From Algoriphagus ornithinivorans (GTDB lineage Bacteria > Bacteroidota > Bacteroidia > Cytophagales > Cyclobacteriaceae), in NCBI RefSeq assembly GCF_900115305.1, contig NZ_FOVW01000010.1, positions 62,001 to 126,000 on the forward strand: 64,000 nucleotides of DNA, written 5' to 3'. The notes under the pieces are model-generated. The model worked only from the letters and a program-made list of their open reading frames with translations. It ran no database searches and was not told the origin of the DNA. Numbering within the stretch: position 1 is the first letter of the stretch; each line of letters opens with the position of its first letter. This document shows, piece after piece, positions 37,506-46,052 of the stretch. The position numbers and the translations under genes are program-made.

Positions 37506-38483
37506 ATGTTAAGCCGCGTTGCAAACCATATATATTGGCTGGGAAGATACCTGGAAAGGGCTGAAAATTATGCCCGATTCATCGATGTAAACTTTAACCT
37601 GATGCAGGATTTGCCTGTAGATCTCAAAGAACAATGGCAGCCTTTGATAGCTGCTACAGGTGATTGGGATTTATATACAGCCAAGTATCAGGAATTCGAG
37701 AAAAATCAGGTGTTGTTCTTTTTGGCATTTGACTTGGATAATCCCAACTCCATGTTTTCTGCGATCTCCAGAGCCAGGGAAAATGCTCGGATTATCCGTG
37801 AAAATTTGAGTAAAGAAACTTGGGAAAAGACCAACCAGCTCTATATGATGATGCAGGAAGGTTGCGAGAAAAAAGTTTGGAAGAAGCCAGACCCAAGACC
37901 TTTTTTCGAAAAAATCAAAAATCAAATCCTTCTGTTATATGGAATTGCAGATAGCAGCGTAGCCAGAGTTGAGGGCTGGTATTTTAGACAATTGGGCCAG
38001 TTTTTAGAAAGAGCTGATAAAACTTCCAGAATTTTGGATGTGAAGTATCATATTTTACTGCCTCCCGGACAGGATATAGGCTCTCCTTTGGATTTTCTAC
38101 ACTGGATGGCTTTGCTTAAGTCGGTGACTGGCTTTAATACTTATCGAAGAGTTTATGGAAATATAGACCCTTCCAATGTTGTGGAGTTTTTGGTTTTGAA
38201 TAAATATTTTCCAAGGTCAATTTATTATTGTTTGAAAGAGGCAGAGTCTTGCTTACATCATATTTCAGGGAATCTGGATGGTGGCTTTAAGAACCCAGCT
38301 GAGAAAGCCATTGGAGAGCTCAGGTCTCATGTGGAGTTTGCAGAAGTTTCCGAAATAATAGACTTCGGTTTACATGAATACTTGGATAATCTGCAAATAA
38401 AACTGAATAAGCTATCAGAACTGATCGACAGTACGTACTTTCGACTTAGGGATAACTTTATCTCACAAAATCAGGATCAATAA
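37506..38483 (+). CDS. Alpha-E domain protein (DUF403)
   Basis: The 325-residue all-helical protein has the alpha-E family start MLSRVANHIYWLGRYLERAENYARFIDVN, rich in conserved Arg and Glu, and repeats of similar helices such as FFRQ-like YFRQLGQFLERADKTSRILDVKYHILLP near 160-187. Alpha-E proteins accompany permuted ATP-grasp ligases and transglutaminases, and may present a substrate or serve as a scaffold; no activity is proven. Its stop overlaps the Anbu start (TAATG), so the two are translationally coupled. Confidence 0.92.
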   Translation: MLSRVANHIYWLGRYLERAENYARFIDVNFNLMQDLPVDLKEQWQPLIAATGDWDLYTAKYQEFEKNQVLFFLAFDLDNPNSMFSAISRARENARIIRENLSKETWEKTNQLYMMMQEGCEKKVWKKPDPRPFFEKIKNQILLLYGIADSSVARVEGWYFRQLGQFLERADKTSRILDVKYHILLPPGQDIGSPLDFLHWMALLKSVTGFNTYRRVYGNIDPSNVVEFLVLNKYFPRSIYYCLKEAESCLHHISGNLDGGFKNPAEKAIGELRSHVEFAEVSEIIDFGLHEYLDNLQIKLNKLSELIDSTYFRLRDNFISQNQDQ

Positions 38484-39232
38484 TGACATTTTGCCTCGGC
38501 ATTAAGACCAAACAAGGACTGGTGGGTCTTTCTGACACTAGAATCACCTCTGGAAATGAGACTACCTCTTCCAAAAAAGTATTTACAGTAAACAGAGAAA
38601 AACACTCCTTTTTTATCATGACGAGTGGTCTTAGATCTGTAAGAGATAAGGCTATTACATACTTTACAGAAGTCATTGAGCAGCAAGATGAGTCTTTTAC
38701 CAAATTGTATCATGCCGTAAATGAGTTTGGGAATCAGGTAAAAACAGTTGCTAAAGAGGATAAGCAATTTTTAGAAGAGGCTGGTTTGAGTTTTAATTTA
38801 TTTTCAATCATTGGAGGGCAGCTGGAGCATGATCCCGAGCCAAAGCTCTATCTATTATACCCTCAAGGAAATTGGATAGAAATCAGAAAAGGAACTCCCT
38901 TCGTGATCATTGGAAACTCAGGCTTTGGAAATCCGGTGTTAAAGAGATCCCTTCATTATGAGGATTCTATGGAATACGCACTACGTTGTGCATTTCTAGC
39001 TTTTGATGCTACCAGGATTTCGGCCAATGATGTGGATTTCCCCATAGATACGGTTGTTTTGAAAAATGACGAGTATTTCATTAAGGAAAAAAGATTTGAG
39101 CAAAAAGAACTGGAGCATATATCAGCATTTTGGAATAATAGACTCAAAAATGCCATTGCGGAATTACCCGCTGAAGTATTAAATACAGCAATTTCGGATT
39201 TTCAGAAATTAGTAGAAGAGGAGGAAAGCTGA
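38483..39232 (+). CDS. Anbu-type proteasome-like peptidase
   Basis: The 249-residue protein belongs to the Anbu (ancestral beta subunit) group of Ntn hydrolases related to HslV and the 20S proteasome. The mature N-terminal nucleophile is Thr2 after Met removal (MTFCLGIKT). Asp18 (GLSDTR) and a Lys in SSKKVF match the proteasome D17/K33 positions. No long propeptide is needed. Known Anbu proteins form large rings, with no clear peptidase substrate. In this operon it may trim a peptide built by the permuted ATP-grasp ligase. It lies 1 base before the transglutaminase-like gene. Confidence 0.92.
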   Translation: MTFCLGIKTKQGLVGLSDTRITSGNETTSSKKVFTVNREKHSFFIMTSGLRSVRDKAITYFTEVIEQQDESFTKLYHAVNEFGNQVKTVAKEDKQFLEEAGLSFNLFSIIGGQLEHDPEPKLYLLYPQGNWIEIRKGTPFVIIGNSGFGNPVLKRSLHYEDSMEYALRCAFLAFDATRISANDVDFPIDTVVLKNDEYFIKEKRFEQKELEHISAFWNNRLKNAIAELPAEVLNTAISDFQKLVEEEES

Positions 39233-39233
39233 T

Positions 39234-40091
39234 ATGCTAATCCAAGTCAGGCACCTCAGCGAATATAGTTATGCAAATCCTGTGGGTTTGGGGGTTCATA
39301 AGCTTTTTCTGATTCCTCAACATCGTCCATATTTTCGGATTGAGCATCAAAAAATCAAGATTGATCCAAAACCTGTGGATCATAATTACAGGCAGGACTT
39401 AGCAGGAAATTGGTATCAACAGGCTTGGTTTGTGGGAGAGACAGAATCACTCAAGATCGAAACAGACTGGATTTTTAGACTGGATTCCTTTAATCCCTTT
39501 GGGTTTATATTGGATAAAGGATTTGAGGACTCTGGTTGGAATCATGAATATCCCCATTTTAATTATCAGGACGTGGAGAAGTTTTTAATTCCTTTTCTTG
39601 ACCGTCCTGAACCTGTTAAGTACCGGGAATTCATAATCCCTATTAAAAGTAAATCCTCAGGTCTGGTCGATTTTTTAGTTAGACTGACAGAAAAGGTCCA
39701 TCAAAACTGGGGGCATATCATCAGACACGAACAGAATATTTGGGATGCTAGCCTGACTTATTCCTCCAAAAAGGGATCCTGTAGAGATTTATCCTTGATG
39801 CAAATGGATATGTTAAAGTCCCTGGGACTTGCTACTCGTTTTGTTAGTGGATATGCTTTCAACCCTGAATTGGATGAAGGCCATGAGTTACATGCTTGGT
39901 TGGAAGTCTATCTTCCGGGTTCCGGTTGGGTAGGAATGGACCCAAGTCTTGGGCTTTTTACAGACCATAATTATATCCCACTGGCTGTGCATGCTGACCC
40001 TGACGCAACTATGCCAATTCAGGGAGCATTTTTAGGTTCGGGTAAATCCGAGCTACATACTCACGTTGAACTCAAGCTAATTCGTGCCTGA
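39234..40091 (+). CDS. Transglutaminase-like cysteine peptidase
   Basis: The 285-residue protein has the bacterial transglutaminase N-terminal domain (MLIQVRHLSEYSYANPV, beta-rich, 1-115) and the papain-like core with Cys183 (KKGSCRD), His220 (ELHAWLE) and Asp236 (GMDPSLG). Such proteins cleave or make amide bonds. No signal peptide is present, so it acts in the cytoplasm with its operon partners. It is the last gene of the four-gene unit; here it follows Anbu, whereas in some genomes the order differs. Its TGA directly abuts the stop of the convergent lipoprotein gene. Confidence 0.92.
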   Translation: MLIQVRHLSEYSYANPVGLGVHKLFLIPQHRPYFRIEHQKIKIDPKPVDHNYRQDLAGNWYQQAWFVGETESLKIETDWIFRLDSFNPFGFILDKGFEDSGWNHEYPHFNYQDVEKFLIPFLDRPEPVKYREFIIPIKSKSSGLVDFLVRLTEKVHQNWGHIIRHEQNIWDASLTYSSKKGSCRDLSLMQMDMLKSLGLATRFVSGYAFNPELDEGHELHAWLEVYLPGSGWVGMDPSLGLFTDHNYIPLAVHADPDATMPIQGAFLGSGKSELHTHVELKLIRA

Positions 40092-40862
40092 TTAGTTGGC
40101 CACTACTGCTTGTTTTTCAGGCATTTCAAAAATATCCTCATTCAAGGGGTCTTCACTAAGGACTACATCAGAAAAGCTTACCTGATAACGGATTCTACCG
40201 GTAGAATCTCCTTCCAAGGTATATCCTGTCATTATCCTTGGAAACACTAATCCTCCTGCATCTCGATAATCTTCATATTTCAAGGCATTAAACTGACTGT
40301 TGGATTGATCGAAAAAAGTCACAGTATAAAGTAACCATTGAAGCCTTTTGGTTTCGGAATCAACTAGCATGACATATTGATCTTCTGGACTATCCCCTTT
40401 TCCTTCATCAAAGGAAACCTCAAAGGCCTCAAACTCTTCCCCATTCAAAGTTTTATTGTCAACCTTTTTCACATTTACGCCTGGGTCTGTGAAAATGTAG
40501 GGAATTGAAAAAAAGTAGAAATAAAGATTATGATAAAACCTTACGGAATTACCAGCAAAAGCCTGCCTGTTTGGACTGATCCAAACCTTTTCTCCATCAA
40601 ACCCAATTTGAAAATTCTGAGCGTCAATTCTTCCTTTTCTACTGTCTAAATTAAAAAAGTGATTTTCCTGGGTCAGATTAGTTTCATGAATCATGGTATA
40701 GGAAAAAGCCTTGGAATCTATCCATTTATTCCAATCTCCATGAGCATCCAATACCTGCTTGAATTCCTCCGGTTGCTCAAGTCTTGGATCAGGAGTTTTT
40801 TCTGCACAGGAAATTATTAGAATGATGATGATAGAACAAAGAAAGGTTGAGAGGCTACGCAT
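40092..40862 (-). CDS. Lipoprotein, possible DUF6503-like family
   Basis: From the ATG at 40860-40862 the 256-residue protein has a lipoprotein signal (MRSLSTFLCSIIIILIISC, Cys19). The mature part is a beta-rich, LolA-like barrel with WISPNRQAFAGNSVRFYHNLYFYFFSIPYI in the middle and alternating strands to the end. I tentatively link it to the DUF6503 family of Bacteroidota. No catalytic residues are apparent; lipid binding or carrying is an inference from fold. The longer frame places 17 basic/polar residues ahead of the signal and is not favoured. Confidence 0.72.
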   Translation of the reverse strand: MRSLSTFLCSIIIILIISCAEKTPDPRLEQPEEFKQVLDAHGDWNKWIDSKAFSYTMIHETNLTQENHFFNLDSRKGRIDAQNFQIGFDGEKVWISPNRQAFAGNSVRFYHNLYFYFFSIPYIFTDPGVNVKKVDNKTLNGEEFEAFEVSFDEGKGDSPEDQYVMLVDSETKRLQWLLYTVTFFDQSNSQFNALKYEDYRDAGGLVFPRIMTGYTLEGDSTGRIRYQVSFSDVVLSEDPLNEDIFEMPEKQAVVAN

Positions 40863-40993
40863 GAGATTTATATTTGATCGGGAAGATAAAAACTTTCTAT
40901 GCTTTTTACCCATTTAATCTCCGCGTTTAAATGAGAAAACTGGCGATTCAAATTATTTTTTAGAATTAGTCTTAATAATAAAGATTCTTGTTT

Positions 40994-41001
40994 TAATTTT
41001 G
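40994..41001 (+). promoter_or_regulatory. Candidate -7 box for the PepSY gene
   Basis: TAATTTTG matches TAnnTTTG exactly, 26 bases before the ATG at 41028, in the divergent gap with the lipoprotein gene. A -33 TTG is not clear; the area is AT-rich, so chance is possible. Confidence 0.4.
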
Positions 41002-41027
41002 TCCAAGTCTAAATAAGAAAGATATCC

Positions 41028-42248
41028 ATGGCTCAGAAATCTACTCTTTGGAAGAAAGTTCGTTCAGTATTTAATCAAATTCACCTCTATGCAGGTTTAA
41101 TATCCGGCTTAGTGGTTATTGTAGTTTGCTTGAGTGGAACTATCTATGTCTACAATACTGAAATCAAGGAATGGGCTGATTCTGATAGATATTTTGTAGA
41201 AAAAGGAGAAGAATCCTTGTCTTTGGACGTGCTGAAATCTCAGATGGAAAGTAAGATGGAAGGAAAAGTGACTTCCGTCTTTGTATCTGAAGATCCTGAG
41301 AAGTCCGTTCAAATTGGATTTTTGAAAGCAGGAGAAGAGGGTAGAGGTACTACCTATTATGTGAATCCATATACTGCTGAAATTTTAGCAGATAATTCCG
41401 AGCGAACTTCAACAGAGGAATTCATGAGCTATATGTTTTCTCTACACCGCTGGCTGATGATTGATAGAGTGGAGGAGCCGATTTTGGAAAGTATGGGTAA
41501 TCGGGATTTAGGAAGATTTATAAACGGAATCGCCACTTCTTTATTTCTGCTGGGAGTTATTACCGGAATTTTCATTTGGGTTCCACAAAAAGTGAAAGGT
41601 TGGAAGCAAGGATTGAAAGTGAAATGGTCTGGAAACTGGAAGCGAATTAATCACGACCTACATAATACCTTAGCTTTTTATTCACTGATTGCATTGTTTA
41701 TCATGTCCGCAACTGGTCTTTTCTGGTCATTTCAATGGTACAGGGAAGGCTGGCAGAAAACATGGGATACCTATCAGGCACCCCAGGAAGAAAAATCTGA
41801 ACCAGAGGAGATTATTGTTCCCGGACCAGCCAAAGAGTTCTCTTTAGATGCAGTATTAGCTTCTTCTCAGGAGATTTTGCCTTATGCTGGAAATACAAGA
41901 ATTTCCCTTCCTTCGGATGATTCCCAAACGATTGAAGTTACCAAGTATAGAACAGGATTTTTTGCAAGGGCGGGATCGGATCAGCTTTCTCTAGATCAAT
42001 CAAATCTCAGCTTGGTTAATCAAAAACTTTTTTCTGATATGTCAGTGCGGCAGCAAATCGGGAGATCCGTGAAAAGTCTACACACGGGTGAGATTTTTGG
42101 GTCCTTCACGAAGTTTCTATGGTTTGTGGCTTGTCTTATTGCAACTTCACTACCTATAACAGGAACTTTGATCTGGTGGAATAAAAGGAAGAAAAAATCT
42201 GCGAAGAAAAAGTCAAAGGGTAAAACTGAGGTTGCACAAATGGCTTAA
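41028..42248 (+). CDS. PepSY-associated TM helix family protein
   Basis: The 406-residue inner-membrane protein has four main helices near residues 17-40, 165-187, 220-242 and 358-382, with two periplasmic PepSY regions between them. Conserved family residues include the HLYAGL helix start (QIHLYAGLISGLVVIVVCLSG), SLHRWLM, INHDLHNTLAFYS and KSLHTGEIFG histidines. Such proteins are often reductases for siderophore-bound iron next to TonB receptors; no receptor is present here, so an iron role is only a guess. A cytoplasmic Lys-rich tail ends the protein. Confidence 0.87.
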   Translation: MAQKSTLWKKVRSVFNQIHLYAGLISGLVVIVVCLSGTIYVYNTEIKEWADSDRYFVEKGEESLSLDVLKSQMESKMEGKVTSVFVSEDPEKSVQIGFLKAGEEGRGTTYYVNPYTAEILADNSERTSTEEFMSYMFSLHRWLMIDRVEEPILESMGNRDLGRFINGIATSLFLLGVITGIFIWVPQKVKGWKQGLKVKWSGNWKRINHDLHNTLAFYSLIALFIMSATGLFWSFQWYREGWQKTWDTYQAPQEEKSEPEEIIVPGPAKEFSLDAVLASSQEILPYAGNTRISLPSDDSQTIEVTKYRTGFFARAGSDQLSLDQSNLSLVNQKLFSDMSVRQQIGRSVKSLHTGEIFGSFTKFLWFVACLIATSLPITGTLIWWNKRKKKSAKKKSKGKTEVAQMA

Positions 42249-42290
42249 GACCTTTCAGGGTTTTGGGAGAAATATGCCTTAAATTGAGGC

Positions 42291-43391
42291 ATGAAAAAAC
42301 TTCTTCTACTCTGTTTATTCTTTTTGTTTGCCTTTGGTTCTGCTTTCTCCCAAGAGAAAAGCTGGATGCTAGGCCCCTTCCTTAGGCCTAATAATGCTGT
42401 GCCAATCATCAGCCCTGATCCAGAAAGCACTTTTCTGGACCCCATGAGTCAGAGAACTGTTTTTTGGGAATCCATGGCAACCTTTAATCCTGCAGCCATT
42501 GTCAAGGATGGAAAGATTCATGTCCTGTATCGTGCAGAAGAAAAGTTGGGGGAAAAGGAGATTGGCGGGCATACTTCCAGAATTGGGATGGCTATTTCTT
42601 CCGATGGAATCAATTTCGATAGAAAATCAAGCCCGATATTTTTTCCCGGCAATGATAATCAAAAGGAATTTGAATGGACCGGAGGCAGCGAAGATCCTCG
42701 AATAGTTGAGACTGAGGATGGCTTGTATGTTCTAACCTATACGCAGTGGAATAGGGATGTGCCAAGACTTGCTGTGGCTATTTCAAAGGATTTATATAAC
42801 TGGGAGAAAAAGGGTCCTATTTTTATCAATTGGAAGGAAGGCAAGTACCATAACGTTGAGTCAAAATCCGGAGCCATAGTAACCAAATTGGTAGACGGGA
42901 AATTGGTGGCTGCTAAAATCAACGGAAAATATTGGATGTATTATGGTGTTCCGCATATTTGGCTAGCAAGTTCTGAGGATTTGATTAATTGGACACCGGT
43001 AGAAAACCATGAAGGAAATAGAGTGCCTGTTTTGAGTCCCAGACCAGGATATTTTGATTCTTGGTTGGTAGAAGCTGGACCGCCGCCTATTTTGACAGAA
43101 GATGGAATTGTGGTGTTGTATAATGCAGGAAACTCGCAAGCTGTGGGTGTTCAAAACTTGGGCAATCGGGTGTATACAGGTGGTCAGGCGCTTTTTGATG
43201 TGAATGAACCTTGGAAATTAGTAGATAGAACTGATGAGCCATTTATCCAGCCCGAACTACCATTCGAGAAGTCTGGGCAATATCCGGAAGGGACTACCTT
43301 TCTAGAAGGCTTGGTTTATTTCCAAGGAGCTTGGTACTTGTATTATGGTACAGCGGATAGTATGGTTGGGGTAGTTGTAGATAGAGATTAG
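42291..43391 (+). CDS. Secreted GH130-like glycosidase/phosphorylase
   Basis: The 366-residue protein has a signal peptide (KKLLLLCLFFLFAFGSAFS, cut before QEKSW) and then a five-bladed beta-propeller. It matches glycoside hydrolase family 130 marks: FNPAAIVKDGKIHVLYRAE, WTGGSEDPRIVE, and the YHNVESKSGAIV and WLVEAGPPPI segments. GH130 enzymes phosphorolyse or hydrolyse beta-mannosides; the secreted forms without a phosphate site are hydrolases. I cannot judge which this is. It follows the PepSY gene by 42 bases. Heptamer array C begins within its last three codons. Confidence 0.85.
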   Translation: MKKLLLLCLFFLFAFGSAFSQEKSWMLGPFLRPNNAVPIISPDPESTFLDPMSQRTVFWESMATFNPAAIVKDGKIHVLYRAEEKLGEKEIGGHTSRIGMAISSDGINFDRKSSPIFFPGNDNQKEFEWTGGSEDPRIVETEDGLYVLTYTQWNRDVPRLAVAISKDLYNWEKKGPIFINWKEGKYHNVESKSGAIVTKLVDGKLVAAKINGKYWMYYGVPHIWLASSEDLINWTPVENHEGNRVPVLSPRPGYFDSWLVEAGPPPILTEDGIVVLYNAGNSQAVGVQNLGNRVYTGGQALFDVNEPWKLVDRTDEPFIQPELPFEKSGQYPEGTTFLEGLVYFQGAWYLYYGTADSMVGVVVDRD

Positions 43392-43459
43392 AGGCGAGAG
43401 ACGAGAAGCGAGAAATGAGAAGCGAGAGAACTGATGCGAGAAGTAAGAGACTCGAAGTT
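43383..43459 (+). repeat. Heptamer array C: eleven in-phase AGANNNN-like units
   Basis: The units are AGAGATT, AGAGGCG, AGAGACG, AGAAGCG, AGAAATG, AGAAGCG, AGAGAAC, TGATGCG, AGAAGTA, AGAGACT, CGAAGTT, all in one phase; nine start with AGA. The first unit overlaps the 3' end of the GH130 gene. The decamer AGAAGCGAGA occurs twice here, once in array A and once inverted in array B. Confidence 0.85.
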
Positions 43460-43565
43460 ATATTTATGAGAGAAATTAGGATTAGGTATAATTTCTATGG
43501 GAGTTGCCTAGGGTTTGAGTGAAAAGTTTAAAATGAAGTTTTAAGAGAGAATACCTTCAATTGCT

Positions 43566-44648
43566 ATGAATAGTAAGTTGCTTTTTTCAACCATTTTGGT
43601 GGTTTTATCGGGTTTTGCTCAAGCTCAAGAAGCCAAAAACATTATTTTGATCACCTTGGATGGCTTAAGGTGGCAGGAAGTTTTTTCGGGAGCTGATTCT
43701 TTATTTCTCAGAGATGCCGAAATGGTCAAAAACCCTCAAGGCTTATACAATGAATTCTGGGAGACTAATCCCGTCAAAAGAAGGGAAGTTCTGCTTCCAT
43801 TTTTTTGGAACACAATTGCTTCTACAGGACAGCTTTATGGAAATCGCCAATTGGGAAATAAGGTAAATAACCAAAATACCCATTGGTTTTCCTATCCGGG
43901 TTACAATGAAATTTTGAGTGGTTTTGCTGATGATCAACGAATCAACTCAAATGATAAAATTAATAACCCCAACAAGACCTTCTTGGAATATCTCAACCAA
44001 AAGGAAGGTTTTGCCGGTAAGGTTTTGGCTTTCGGCTCTTGGGATGTTTTTCCTTATATCATCAATGAGGAAAGAAGCGGAATTCCTGTGAATGCAGGTT
44101 TTGATCAGGCTGAAGGAGAGCACTTGTCTGATAAAGAAGAGTTACTGAATAGATTACAGACAGAGATTATTGGACCTTGGACCGAAGTTCGATTGGACGC
44201 CTTTACCCATCATTTTGCTATGGAGGCATTGAAAAACCAAAGACCAAGAGCATTGTATATTGCCTATGGTGAAACAGACGATTGGGCGCATGAGAACCAT
44301 TACGATAGATATCTTTGGGCTGCCAGGCAAACCGATGATTACATCAAAGAAATCTGGGAATGGGTTCAAAGTGATTCTGAATACCGAGATAACACCACCC
44401 TCATTATCACTACAGATCATGGAAGAGGAGTTAGAAAGGATACCTGGTTGGGACATGGATCTTCCATTCCGGAATCCAGCGAAACTTGGATTGCTCTATT
44501 GGGAGCAGGAATAAGCCCTCGAGGTGAAATTTCAGAAAAGGGGCAATGGTATAATGCACAAATTGCCCGAACGATTTTTGAAATGCTAGGCTTCGAGTAC
44601 CCTGATGAAAAGGCAGCTAAGTCCTTGAAATTGACATCAAGTAACTAG
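43566..44648 (+). CDS. Secreted alkaline-phosphatase superfamily hydrolase
   Basis: The 360-residue protein has a signal peptide (cut near FAQAQEAKN) and a sulfatase/phosphatase fold. The first metal ligand is Asp32 in LITLDGLRWQEVFSGAD; further ligands lie in YGETDDWAHENHYDRY and ITTDHGRGVRKDTWLGHGS. No clear sulfatase Cys or Ser-type modification motif (CxPxR) is present, so a phosphatase or phosphodiesterase is more likely than a sulfatase. It lies 174 bases after the GH130 gene, beyond repeat array C. Confidence 0.8.
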   Translation: MNSKLLFSTILVVLSGFAQAQEAKNIILITLDGLRWQEVFSGADSLFLRDAEMVKNPQGLYNEFWETNPVKRREVLLPFFWNTIASTGQLYGNRQLGNKVNNQNTHWFSYPGYNEILSGFADDQRINSNDKINNPNKTFLEYLNQKEGFAGKVLAFGSWDVFPYIINEERSGIPVNAGFDQAEGEHLSDKEELLNRLQTEIIGPWTEVRLDAFTHHFAMEALKNQRPRALYIAYGETDDWAHENHYDRYLWAARQTDDYIKEIWEWVQSDSEYRDNTTLIITTDHGRGVRKDTWLGHGSSIPESSETWIALLGAGISPRGEISEKGQWYNAQIARTIFEMLGFEYPDEKAAKSLKLTSSN

Positions 44649-44883
44649 CCGGGTCTACTTTTTTAGCCTTAAGATATTCTCTAGCGCACTTTTGATTTTT
44701 AAAATAGAAACAGAGGCTTTCTGAAATTCCATTTGACTTCTTGAGCATGAGAGAATGCAAAATTGCGAAGCTGGAAGATGATTGGTTGAAATTAACTAAC
44801 CATGAATCCAATTTCTAGAAATCACTTTAACTCAGTCTGTCAAAATTAGATTTTCGAGAAAGCCTCCATCTTTCCAAGATGAA

Positions 44884-45222
44884 TTAAGGTTTTGAACCCA
44901 TCAACATCACCTCGCTGACTACCACCTCGGTAATATATTTTTTTACTCCGTTTTTATCCGTGTAATTCCGGCTGCTCAATTTTCCTTCTATGCCGATTTC
45001 AGAACCTTTATCCGTGTATTTTTCCAAAATATCTACCTGCTTGTCCCAGATAACCAAATTATGCCAAGTGGTTTCGGTGACTTTTTCACCTTGCTGATTT
45101 CTGTAAGTTTCATTAGTGGCTAACCTGATTTTCCCAAGCTTTTTTCCTGATTCCAAAGTCTTTACTTCGACTTTGTCTGCCATTCTTCCGATGAGTTGTA
45201 CTCTGTTTTTAAGCGCATTCAT
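44884..45222 (-). CDS. ssb: Single-stranded DNA-binding protein
   Basis: The 112-residue protein starts at the ATG 45220-45222 (MNALKNRVQLIGRMADKVEVK) and consists of one OB fold with TNETYRNQQGEKVTETTWHNLVIW (residues about 37-60) and YTDKGSEIGIEGKLSSRNYTDKNG. It lacks the long acidic C-terminal tail with DDDIPF; the end is VMLMGSKP. It may therefore be an accessory SSB rather than the main replication SSB, which usually keeps the tail for partner binding. Similar short SSBs are common in Bacteroidota. No terminator is apparent. Confidence 0.9.
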   Translation of the reverse strand: MNALKNRVQLIGRMADKVEVKTLESGKKLGKIRLATNETYRNQQGEKVTETTWHNLVIWDKQVDILEKYTDKGSEIGIEGKLSSRNYTDKNGVKKYITEVVVSEVMLMGSKP

Positions 45223-45704
45223 AATAGTTATAGTTTTAGTGTGAAATAATTTTTCGCCTTTGGCAAAATGTTGATTCAAAGTTGCAGGATAGGCGATCAG
45301 TTAGTCGGGAGGCAGTCGATAGTATCCGATAGCAGTCGTTTGTTGTCGGATAATTGGACTTTAGGAGACCCAATTCAAAAAAATCAAAAAAAAGTTTAGT
45401 GATTTTTTATGCCTTTTTGTTGGATAGGTCTTTTATTACTAGGCTGTACCTAGCTAAGGACTTATTTGATTAGTAAGAGAAAGGTTGATAAAGAATAAAT
45501 TTCAGTTCAATTATTTACTGTATCATTACCAATAAGTTGGTCATAAATACATTTTATAAATAATCTGATTATCCGCAATCATGCTAGTTGACAAAAAGAT
45601 TTAATTAGTTGTTTTCGGTAAGAAAGCGGAAATCCATATTAAACAAGTTGACATTGAAAAAGTCAGTTTTCTTATCTTTACCTATATCAAAATTGATTTA
45701 AAAT
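45223..45704. other. 480-base gap with no gene; holds a repeat-like stretch and a promoter
   Basis: I see no coding sequence here. A repeat-like stretch of AGTCG-type words lies at 45303-45352 (AGTCGGG, AGTCGAT, AGTCGTT and related, spaced about seven bases), which may be a further degenerate array. A good promoter candidate for the 45705 gene is at 45648-45680. The ssb promoter should lie in the left part of the gap but is not clear. The rest is AT-rich. Confidence 0.5.
45648..45680 (+). promoter_or_regulatory. Candidate promoter of the 45705 gene
   Basis: TTGACA (45648-45653) and TATCTTTA (45673-45680) are separated by 19 bases. The second is one mismatch from the -7 consensus TAnnTTTG, and the first fits a -33 TTG. 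The ATG follows 24 bases later. Confidence 0.55.
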
Positions 45705-45962
45705 ATGAGTTTGAACCTAGCATATTACAGAAAATCAGACTGGAGCAAATTGATAGAGATGATTGATGATCCTGAAAAAATGCATGATACTTGGGAAGAG
45801 TGGTACCAAGACTTTTTGAGGGTCGAAAAACAATTAAAGTCTTTAGGTTTTTCACCTAAAAGAATCACAGTCGATTTGGATAAGCTGAAGGAATTTTGTC
45901 TTCAAAAGAGAATCAAGATTGACGGAAATGCCAGATCTTCCTATGTTAGCTCATTAAGTTAA
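45705..45962 (+). CDS. Small conserved hypothetical protein, 85 residues
   Basis: The protein is soluble and mostly helical, with Trp/Tyr-rich TWEEWYQDFLRVEKQLKSLG at 29-48 and a basic C-terminal part (PKRITVDLDKLKEFCLQKRIKI). I know no named family. It has a good promoter 24 bases upstream and codon use like its neighbours, which supports a real gene. It lies 90 bases before the GDCCVxC gene on the same strand. No function is proposed. Confidence 0.65.
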   Translation: MSLNLAYYRKSDWSKLIEMIDDPEKMHDTWEEWYQDFLRVEKQLKSLGFSPKRITVDLDKLKEFCLQKRIKIDGNARSSYVSSLS

Positions 45963-46052
45963 AATCTCGTTAGTTATTAAACTGACGAATAATTCAAGGA
46001 AAATTTATAATCGCTGAATATCTTATCATCAAATTATAGTTATTTTGAATTC

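Noticed and set aside
44617-44811. Small open frame on the minus strand between the phosphatase and ssb genes
   Set aside because: It overlaps the end of the phosphatase gene, has no domain or promoter, and its composition is random. The 235-base gap holds no other gene I can support.
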